The notes below the pieces were generated by a model. That model did not search any database. It had not been told where the DNA came from and was given only the letters and a program-made list of their open reading frames with translations. 64,000 nucleotides of DNA. Source: Rubritalea squalenifaciens DSM 18772. GTDB lineage: Bacteria > Verrucomicrobiota > Verrucomicrobiia > Verrucomicrobiales > Akkermansiaceae. A program made the translations under genes and the position numbers. Shown one piece after another: positions 45,514 to 53,700 of the stretch. The stretch spans positions 1 to 64,000 of the forward strand of contig NZ_FQYR01000006.1 in the NCBI RefSeq assembly GCF_900141815.1, read 5' to 3'. The number at the start of each line of letters is the position of its first letter. The stretch's first letter is position 1.

Positions 45514-47541
45514 TTAGTGGGAAAGTGAAGCAGCAGTGATGGCTACCGCTTTGTCTGCACCCGGTGCTTTCCAGAGGAGTGGTGCTTTCGTGGCCTTACC
45601 ATTAGCTCGGACGGTGAGCGTGAATGGGTGGTAGCCAGCGGTGAGCTTGAGGCTGTTTGTTGCGTGTGCTGGTTCCGGTGAGTCGGTATCCAGGGTGAGG
45701 ATGTCATGGATGCGGAGCACGCCATTGACACCTTCGGCAAACTCGAAGCCGTAGGAACCGTCTTTCTCCACCTTGAGGTAGCCGCTGAACTCGATATTGC
45801 CTTTGGTCTCGGAGATGCTGAGGTCACCGGCAGTGGTTGTCTTGGCATCTGTCAGGCGATAGGCGTATGCGTATTGCTTGTCGCTTGCTTTCTTGGTCAC
45901 ACCGGGAGTGGTCTTCGTGATGTCGAGGGCGGCCACAGCGAGTTTGTCGTATGGACGCTTTGCTGATTTTTCTACTCCGTGAAGGCGGGAGACGGCTTTG
46001 ATCCAGTGTTCCTGAGAAGGGATGCCCGGCTTGCCGGCGAGGTTGTTTTCCTCACGAGGATCTTTGGTGACGTCAAATACCATGAAGGGGGTGTCAGGCT
46101 TGGTGGTGTTGTAGCGGATAGCCTTGAGCTTACCCTCGCGGACGACCTGCATTTGACCACGCTTGGCGCCTTGACGGGATTTCGGGAACTCAGCGTATTT
46201 CGGAGTGCCACCACCAACCGTGTATTCCACGTAGATAGTAGATGGTTCCTGCTCGCCTTTGCCCGTCAGTGATGGGATGAGTGAGGTGCCGTCAGCGATG
46301 GCTGGAATCGGTGTGCCCGCTGCATCACAGAAGGTGGCCATCCAGTCGTTCATCTGGGATGGTAGCTCGGTTTCGCTACCAGCCTTGATCGCTTTGGGCC
46401 AGCGGACGATGGCGCCCGGGCGAATACCTCCCTCCCAGCAATCACGCTTGATGCCAGTGAAGGGGCCGAAGCTATCGAAGAATCCAGGCTGAAGGTTTTC
46501 CTTGATGTAAGATTCCTTGGATGGGCCGTGGTCACTGGTGAATACAATGAGGGTGTTCTCATCCATGCCGAGGTCCTTGAGGGTCTGGATAATGTCCTGC
46601 ACCGAGTTGTCGATACGGCGGATGGAAGAGGCATAGCGCTTGGAAACGTTGGTCCAAGGAACGAGTGGCGTGCTCGGGTCGCTATCATGATCATACATCT
46701 TGTCCGCGTAGTCAGGGTGGATGTAGTTGTCCGGGCTGTTGTTAGCCGTGTTGATCATTCGACCTTTCTTGCCGATCCACTGGACACCACCTTTGACGCC
46801 ATAGCCTTTCGGGTAAGGAGAGGTAGCGATTTGTGTCGCTGCGTGTGGGGTGTCGTAGGACAGGAAGAGGAAGAAAGGTTTGTCTGAAGATTCTTTCTTG
46901 TGGTCTACGAGCCACTTCTTGGTCGCCGCAGTGAAGAGGTCCGTGGTGTAGCAGCCTTTCAGGCCTTCGCTGATTTCATTGTCCTGCTCCCAGATTTCGG
47001 TGCGCTTGTTTTTGAAGTGGATTTGGTCGTAAGGGTAGTGCTCGTGCCCATCGCGGTGGCGTACGCCTCCCAGGAAATAGTCGAATCCGCGCTTGGTCGG
47101 GTAGGATGGCCACTCGGTGGAGTTTTTTCCTTTGCCTTGCAGGCCCCACTTGCCGATGAGAGCGGTATGGTAGCCCGCCTGCTTGAGTGTGGTGCCAAGC
47201 GTTGGCTGGTTTGGCATGACCTTGTCGAACTGGTTGTCACGGATCGGTGCGTTGCCCTGGTGGCGGCCCATGAAAAGGGAGGCACGGGATGGTGCGCAAA
47301 CGGGAGCCGCACAGTAGTGTGCATGGAGAAGCATGCCTTCAGCGGCCATCTGGTCGATGTGTGGTGTGCTGAACCAAGGCTGGTCTGGCTTGTTGGCTTC
47401 CTTGCGTTGGTTTTGCCAAAAGACACCGACGTCACCATATCCAAGATCATCGCAGAAGATGAAGAGGATGTTTGGCTTCTCCTGGGCTACCAGGGGTGTT
47501 GAGACTAGTGCTGATAAAAGCAGGTTCTTTAAGATGCGCAT
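45514..47541 (-). CDS. Exported sulfatase with C-terminal PA14-like/beta domain
   Basis: A 675-residue type I sulfatase. Signal peptide about 1-19 (ending LVA), then NILFIFCDDLGYGDVG with metal ligands D31 and D32, and CAPSR at 82-86, where C82 would be turned into formylglycine by a maturase (not in this window). LIGKWGLQG and FVFLSYDTPHA-like segments complete the arylsulfatase A-type core, and VFTSDHGPS is the later metal site. The core ends near 560; the rest is an extra beta domain with KVEKDGSYGFEFAEGVNGVLRI, like PA14-type glycan-binding domains. The ATG at 47541 directly opens the signal; the frame is open to 47619 but that part lacks sense. It probably removes sulfate from algal polysaccharide or mucin-like glycan. 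It is divergent from the phosphoesterase at 47694. Confidence 0.9.
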   Translation of the reverse strand: MRILKNLLLSALVSTPLVAQEKPNILFIFCDDLGYGDVGVFWQNQRKEANKPDQPWFSTPHIDQMAAEGMLLHAHYCAAPVCAPSRASLFMGRHQGNAPIRDNQFDKVMPNQPTLGTTLKQAGYHTALIGKWGLQGKGKNSTEWPSYPTKRGFDYFLGGVRHRDGHEHYPYDQIHFKNKRTEIWEQDNEISEGLKGCYTTDLFTAATKKWLVDHKKESSDKPFFLFLSYDTPHAATQIATSPYPKGYGVKGGVQWIGKKGRMINTANNSPDNYIHPDYADKMYDHDSDPSTPLVPWTNVSKRYASSIRRIDNSVQDIIQTLKDLGMDENTLIVFTSDHGPSKESYIKENLQPGFFDSFGPFTGIKRDCWEGGIRPGAIVRWPKAIKAGSETELPSQMNDWMATFCDAAGTPIPAIADGTSLIPSLTGKGEQEPSTIYVEYTVGGGTPKYAEFPKSRQGAKRGQMQVVREGKLKAIRYNTTKPDTPFMVFDVTKDPREENNLAGKPGIPSQEHWIKAVSRLHGVEKSAKRPYDKLAVAALDITKTTPGVTKKASDKQYAYAYRLTDAKTTTAGDLSISETKGNIEFSGYLKVEKDGSYGFEFAEGVNGVLRIHDILTLDTDSPEPAHATNSLKLTAGYHPFTLTVRANGKATKAPLLWKAPGADKAVAITAASLSH

Positions 47542-47693
47542 GATTTCTAGGTGTTGAGTGACACTGTTACACGAGAAGATGACGCAAATTGTCACGTCGT
47601 TAACCTTTTTGCAAAACATTGATGGATTTTGACACGTTTCTTTTATTTAATTGAAAGTTTTCTTCGGGAAACTAGGTTCTATTGATCAGAGTT

Positions 47694-48656
47694 ATGAAGA
47701 GAAGATGTATGTTGAAAATGCTGTCGGCTGGAGCGTGTGGAATAGCCTTGCCGCAGGTGGTGCTGGCGAAATTCGGCCGATTAGCCAAGCCGGTGAAGCT
47801 GGGAGTCATCACCGATTTGCATCAGGATGTGATGCATGATGCTCCACAGAGGCTGGATGCCTTCCTCGCTACAATGAAGAGGCTGAAACCGGATGCTCTA
47901 ATGCAGATGGGGGATTTCGCGGTGCCAAAGAAGAAGAATCAGAAGGTGGTGGATTCCTTTAATCAAGCTCACGACACGGTGATGCATGTGATCGGTAACC
48001 ACGATACGGATGGAGGATACAAGAAGGAGCAGGTGCTCAAGGCCTGGGGGATGGAAAAGCGCTACTATAGCAAGGATGTAGGCGGACTACGCTTTCTCGT
48101 GCTGGACGGCAATGACAAGGGGTCTCCCACCCACAAAGGTGGCTACGCCAGTTATGTAGGTCCGGAGCAGGTGCAGTGGCTGGAGAAGGAACTGGAGGCG
48201 TATGATGGCCCCGTGGTCGTCGCATCTCACCAGCCCTTGGCAGGACATTATGCGGTGAATAATGCCAAGCAGATTCAGCAGATTCTGAGCAAGCATAAAG
48301 ACAAGGTGGTGATCTCCATCAATGGTCACTCGCACATTGATTGCTTGCTGGAAATCGAAGGGGTGCATTATCTGCATATCAATTCCGCCTCCTACTATTG
48401 GGTGGGAGGGAAGTACAAGCATGAGAGCTATTCCAAGGAAGTGCACGCCAAACACAAGTACATTGCCGCGACCTGTCCTTACAAAGAATCAGTCTTCACG
48501 ATGCTGGAGTTTGATCCTGCCGCAGGGGTGGTCAAAGTCCAGGGAAGGATGAGTGAGTGGGTGGGTAAATCCCCTCAGCAATTGAATGTCCCAAAAATTG
48601 CAGAAAAAGAGAAAGAAGCCGTCATCGTACCCGGTATAAGAGAGCGGACAATCTAG
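47694..48656 (+). CDS. Exported calcineurin-like metallophosphoesterase
   Basis: A 320-residue metallophosphoesterase with the full ligand set: DLH (D41, H43), MGD (D74), GNHD (101-104), SHQ (H179) and GHSH (211-214). The N-terminus MKRRCMLKMLSAGACGIALP has paired arginines before a hydrophobic stretch, which suits Tat export, though the consensus is incomplete. The ATG at 47694 is preferred to a TTG at 47682. Unlike the three phosphatase-like proteins at 27356-35272 it keeps GHxH intact. The promoter must lie within the 152 bp separating it from the divergent sulfatase gene. Substrate unknown; sugar phosphates or phospholipid head groups are possibilities for this broad family. Confidence 0.85.
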   Translation: MKRRCMLKMLSAGACGIALPQVVLAKFGRLAKPVKLGVITDLHQDVMHDAPQRLDAFLATMKRLKPDALMQMGDFAVPKKKNQKVVDSFNQAHDTVMHVIGNHDTDGGYKKEQVLKAWGMEKRYYSKDVGGLRFLVLDGNDKGSPTHKGGYASYVGPEQVQWLEKELEAYDGPVVVASHQPLAGHYAVNNAKQIQQILSKHKDKVVISINGHSHIDCLLEIEGVHYLHINSASYYWVGGKYKHESYSKEVHAKHKYIAATCPYKESVFTMLEFDPAAGVVKVQGRMSEWVGKSPQQLNVPKIAEKEKEAVIVPGIRERTI

Positions 48657-48685
48657 TCCGTGTAGGGTTTTTTATAATCAACAAA

Positions 48686-48739
48686 TCAGCCACGCTTTCT
48701 CCTTTTTTAATGGGTTTTTACTGGAGGTAGCGTGGCTGA
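48686..48739. terminator. Inverted repeat between convergent genes, possible terminator
   Basis: TCAGCCACGCT (48686-48696) pairs perfectly with AGCGTGGCTGA (48729-48739) across a 32-nt loop containing T-tracts. The right arm lies inside the 3' end of the gene at 48718. Neither side is followed by a clean T-run, so the terminator role is uncertain. Confidence 0.4.
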
Positions 48740-50676
48740 ACTCTTTCCCGCTCCAAGCGATTGAAAATCGATGTCATGATGCGCAGGTAGAGTTCGTCTC
48801 CCAGGATGGAATCCTCGATGCCAGCGTCTATGTTAGGGTTGTCGTTCACCTCGATCACATAGGGCTTTCCGCCGACTTCCTTGAGATCCACGCCGTAGAG
48901 ACTGTCTCCAATAAGTGAGGAAGCCTTGACTGCGGTTTTGAGAATTTCTGCAGGAACCTGGTTGATGGGGATGGACTCGAAATTTCCAGAGAAATCCTCT
49001 GGGTTGCTTTGCTCCCAGTTATAGATCTGCCAGTGGCCGCGCGCCATATAGTACTTGCAGGCAAACAGGGGGGTGTTGTCCAGGATGCCAATGCGCCAGT
49101 CGAACTCGGATTCGAGGAACTCCTGGGCAATGACGAGATCGCTTTGCTTGAAGAGAGACTCAAGTTTTTCATGGAAAGCTTCGACGGACTCTACTTTGTA
49201 GACGCCCAAAGAGAAGGTGCTCTCAGGTAGCTTAAGCACCAGAGGGAAACTAAAGAGACTGACGAGCTCTTTGGTGATGGAGTTCTTGGTGAGTAGCCAG
49301 GATTTGGGCTGACGAATGCGTGCGCGGTTGAGGCGCTCGTGGAGATAAATTTTGTTAGAACATAGAAGGATGGACCAAGGATCATCCAAGACAGTGAGAC
49401 CTTCCGTATAGGCGTGACGTGCAAAACGGTAGGTATGGTTTTCGATGGCTGTGGTCTCGCGGATAAAGAGCGCGTCAAACTCGCAGATGCGTCGGTAATC
49501 GAGTTTGCTGACAAACTCGACAAAGAAGCCCACCTTCTCAGCTGCAGCTTTGAATTTTTCGAGAGCGACCAGGCAGGATGGTGGGGTCTTCTCGTTGCTG
49601 TCTGTTAGGATGGCTAGATCGTACTTGTGCTTCTTGAGCTGTTGGCGGTAGTGACGTTTACGCTGGAAGTGGCTAATCAAAGATTGCTCCAGTAGATCTC
49701 TGTGCTCAGCAAATACCTTGGTCGGAGAAAGAACACAGACCTTCTTCACCAATAGCTCTCCCTGGATTTTCTTCAGAGTCAGACTGAAGAAGGGGATTTC
49801 GAAAAGGCGGAAGAGTTTGCGGGCAATTTCCTCGTGAGCTTTCTCCGGAGAGTTGCCCAGAATGACGGTGATCTGGGTGGACTCTCCTTCTTGAAGGGTG
49901 ATCTTTGGGCGGGTGCCAATTTCATCGAAAACGCTCTGGGCAATCCCGATGTTACAGCTGTCCTTGACGGTCATCACCGTCGGGGTGATGCGCTGATTGC
50001 GGGCTGCAGCGAGCAGGGAAACGTAGTATCCTGTGCTGTGCGTTTTATAGGAGTTGCAGAGATTGAGCACCTGGAGACGCTTGGCATTTTTGAAGCGAGA
50101 GGATGTCAGGTAGGTTTCTGCCGAGACCACCTCCACATTCTCCAAATGAAGTGTCCACTTCTTGAGCTGGTCTACGACGATGATGTTTTCCGGAGCTGGC
50201 GCAGAAGTGTCGGTCAGGTGCAGGCTATGTACCATGCGGTAGGCCGGTTCACCGGGGGCATAGTAGTCGCCCAGTACCTTGTTGAGCTCAAAGTTCTGTT
50301 TCTGATACCAGCAGATGAGCTTGTGGTTGTTCGCATCTGCCTCAATCGAGACTTTCTCGAATCCTGCCAAGGAGGCAGCATGGAGGATGTGCTGCACGAG
50401 CCCGGCCCCTGCACCTGAGCCGCGGAAGTCCGGATGGATGGCGAGTGAGTAGATACGCTGGCTTTGCTTGTAGGCAATAACGACAGCTGCCCCGATGGGG
50501 ATGGTAGTCTCGTCCGCGAGTATTTGCCCAATGATGTAGGTGCAATGTTTAGGGCTGATGATGCTGGTACGCAGGGAATTGCGCGAGCATCGCCTGTGAG
50601 GGGGGAAGGACTGTTCTTCTAACCAAACGAGGAAATCGAGGTCCTCTAGTCTGGCGCTTCGGATGTTTGTACGCAC
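48718..50676 (-). CDS. GNAT acetyltransferase - RLAN - RimK-type ATP-grasp fusion
   Basis: A 652-residue cytoplasmic fusion. Residues 1-150 are a GNAT acetyltransferase (IYSLAIHPDFRGSGAGAGLVQHIL with the acetyl-CoA loop, then EADANNHKLICWYQKQNF). Residues 190-330 resemble the RimK-like ATP-grasp N-terminal (RLAN) domain (LQVLNLCNSYKTHSTGYYVSLLAAAR). Residues 360-640 are a RimK/glutathione-synthetase-type ATP-grasp ligase ending in YVIEVNDNPNIDAG with the metal-binding E-x-N. Such enzymes join amino acids or add them to a peptide or protein using ATP, here perhaps on an N-acetylated substrate. The start is GTG at 50676, directly before the GNAT strand NIRSARLEDL. It resembles Ngg of N-acetylglutaminylglutamine synthesis in layout, but no asparagine-synthetase-like partner is in the window. 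Confidence 0.8.
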   Translation of the reverse strand: MRTNIRSARLEDLDFLVWLEEQSFPPHRRCSRNSLRTSIISPKHCTYIIGQILADETTIPIGAAVVIAYKQSQRIYSLAIHPDFRGSGAGAGLVQHILHAASLAGFEKVSIEADANNHKLICWYQKQNFELNKVLGDYYAPGEPAYRMVHSLHLTDTSAPAPENIIVVDQLKKWTLHLENVEVVSAETYLTSSRFKNAKRLQVLNLCNSYKTHSTGYYVSLLAAARNQRITPTVMTVKDSCNIGIAQSVFDEIGTRPKITLQEGESTQITVILGNSPEKAHEEIARKLFRLFEIPFFSLTLKKIQGELLVKKVCVLSPTKVFAEHRDLLEQSLISHFQRKRHYRQQLKKHKYDLAILTDSNEKTPPSCLVALEKFKAAAEKVGFFVEFVSKLDYRRICEFDALFIRETTAIENHTYRFARHAYTEGLTVLDDPWSILLCSNKIYLHERLNRARIRQPKSWLLTKNSITKELVSLFSFPLVLKLPESTFSLGVYKVESVEAFHEKLESLFKQSDLVIAQEFLESEFDWRIGILDNTPLFACKYYMARGHWQIYNWEQSNPEDFSGNFESIPINQVPAEILKTAVKASSLIGDSLYGVDLKEVGGKPYVIEVNDNPNIDAGIEDSILGDELYLRIMTSIFNRLERERVQPRYLQ

Positions 50677-50782
50677 GTATTTAGAGCCACTTGGCTAAAC
50701 GTTTTCTATAGAAGTTTAGAGGGGCCTAGACGAGAAAAAAGTGATCTTTGATCAGGAGTGCTTTCTTGGAGGAAGCGGGTGT

Positions 50783-53700
50783 TTATGGCTGGTTCTCCAG
50801 GCCGTTGCCAGTACCGCCGCCGAGAGGGCTTACGCTGACTTTGATGAAGCGGCGTGGGGCTTCATCGAGTGGGAGGTTGTCGCGGACGCGGTAGGTGTTG
50901 TAGGTGGCGTTGCTTCCGATGAGTTGAGGGGTGTTGTCTGGGGTGTCCCAGTTCTGGAGGTCATTGCCATTCTGGAAGTAGAAATAGAGAGCGCTGTCCA
51001 GTGAGGAATCGACATCGATCTCATAGGTCATGTAGGTTTTGCCGTTGTGCTCGGTGGTGCCGAGTCGCATGCCGGGTGGTGAATCGGGTACGTCTGGTTG
51101 GGTGCCGCGCAGGAGCTCCAGTGAGTTGGGGATACCGTCGCCGTCTGGGTCAGCATTGAAACCGATGAGGGCCGGGTTGCCGTGGCCTTGGAAAGGTCCT
51201 CCTGCTTTGGTGAGTTCAACGAAGACCACTTCATCGTTATTTTCTAACACATTTCCAACGTGGATGGTGACAGGCACGCTGCTGGAGAGAGGGGTGGAGT
51301 AGTTGTCTGTAACCTGAACCAGCAGCTGGTGAAGCGGGGTGGATTCGAAGTCGAGCGCCATGGTGGTGGTGATTTGTCCCGTTGTGGCATTGATGGTGAA
51401 TGCTCCGAGAGTATTGCCTGAAATGATGCTGTACTGGATGGACTGCCCGGCATCCACCTCGGTGGCGCTTACATTGCCCAAGACGGTTCCTCCCGCTTGG
51501 TTTTCCGCGATGTTGAAATGGTAGGCTGGAGCATTGAAGGCCGGAGGGGTGTTGTCACTGACCTGCTGGTAGGGCATGAGGTAGCTGCCGCCGATGACTT
51601 GATAGCTGGTGCTGCCGGGTGTCTTCCAAGCTATAGCCAGATGATCGCTGCCACTGATGTCATGATGCAGGGCGGAGATGTAGTAGAGTTTGCCTGCTTC
51701 CAGCAAGATGGGTTCCGATTGTTGGGAAGCGGAGGCCTCCCACTCTAGGGCTTCTGTGAAGCTGGAAACCATGGCGACCCTGGTAGCGCTTGAGGCGAAG
51801 TGGTTGGTGCCCAGCCACAGCTCGCTGGAATCATCTGATGCAATGGAGAATGAATAGAGGCCTGTCTTCGTAGGTACTAGATAGCCATGCATGCGGGCGG
51901 CGAAGTTGTTGTCCCTGTCGCTGCTGGCTTGGGCGGAGCTGAGAGTGGTGGAGCCATTGGGACTCTGCGGATAGCTGGCCCAGCTGCGGAGATCATCGAT
52001 CGAGCTTCCAGTGAAGCCGGACCACCATTCATAGGTGATGCTTCCCGTAGCGGTGGAGGTGAGAACCTCATGCTCGGTAAATTCGTTCGGGAAGCTGCCG
52101 CTGCTGAGCAGGGTCCAATTGCTGCCGGTGGTGCTGGCATAAAACTGATAGTCGGCAATGCGGCCATTGACCCCATTTGAGCGGGGAAGCTGGCGGAAGC
52201 CACGCACGTAGTGAGAGCTGATCATGTCGATCACGATTTCATGTGGCGGTGGTGGGTCGACAGAACCTGCCCACTCGGTGTGCCAGATCGTGCCGGGGTT
52301 GCCATCGATGGCATTGCCGATGGCTCCATTCTCAGCAGAGAGTTCCTGGGAATCCGTAGAAGCGATCCAGTTGCTGCGGTCGATGGGAGCTCCCGAGGAA
52401 TCTAACACATTAAACTCGGCAATAGAAGTCCAGGCGTTGTTATTGACCTCACGAGTGGCGACGAGTTTGACGTAGCGGTAGGGGCCCATCGAGGGATCGA
52501 TATCGCTGAGGTCACGCGCAATGTTCGCGATGTTCCAGGAAAAGGAGGTGCTGTCTGCATTTCCGGCAGTGTCTTTGACTCCAATAGTGACATTGTGATC
52601 TCCATGTGAGGTGGGTGAACCGGTGATGACTCCTGTGTCCGGATCGATAGAAAGTCCGGCTGGGAGGCCGGTGGCGGAGAAATAGAGAGTATCGTCCTCC
52701 GGGTCTGAGGCTGAGATTGGAAGGGAAACGGCCACATGCATGCTGCTGCTCTGTGTGCCCGGGGAGGTGACCATGGGTGCTTGGTTACTGGATGTTGAAG
52801 GGGCGCTGGTTTCATGGTCGTCAATCTGCTTCAGGTAGGCAACGAGTTGGTTGAGTTCGGTATCTGTGAGGGAAAAGAGGTCGCCGTGCTTGCCGCTGAG
52901 GTTTTTGCTGGTGAGTACTTCCTCGAGGGTGGCTACGCTGCCGTCATGCAGGTAGGGGGCTCCATTCCAGAGACCGCGGAGTGTCGGGGTGTCCAGTCCG
53001 TCGAGCTCGCCGCCAAGTCGCTGGCCGCTGCTGGAGAGTAGGGTTCCGACATCATGGCGGACGAGAGAAGCGCTATCGGTGTAGCTCTCTCCGGAATGGC
53101 AGCTCGCGCAGTTTTTGCTGCGGAAGATTTCACGGCCCGCGATGGCATCCGGGGTTAGCTCGCCATTGGACTGTCGGTGCGGGCTGGTGCCCACGTCGGT
53201 TAGAGAAGCGATGTAGGCTTTGAGGGCATCCAGATCATTACTGATACCGGATTTGCCCTGGCCTAGAGGCTCGGAGCGGGTTCCGGTATGGAAATCCGTA
53301 TCGCTCATGAGGCCGGAGCCGCCGGCAAGCCCGCGGATCTGGCCTTCAAAGTCCTGTACTTCATCGAAGTTGGCTGACCAGTGCAGTGGGCCGTGGCCGA
53401 CTCCTTTGCCGTTCAGGTCGATGGTATTGCGAAGTCCTTCTCCCATGCCGGTGAAGTCCCAGACCCGGCCATCGTGTCCACCATCCAGATGGCAGCTGGA
53501 ACAGCTCATGTAGCTTTCCTGGGAAAGGCGCGGGTCGTCCGAGTTGTAGAAAAGCTGTTTGCCGAGCAGGACGTTTGAGGCAAGGGACTCGCTGGTGACT
53601 GTGCTGACTTGGGCCAGCTTGGGCGCGGCGCCGCAGATGGAGGCGCAGGCGATGGCGGTATTGAAGACGGACACGTCTCTCGACATGAAGTTGTGCACAT

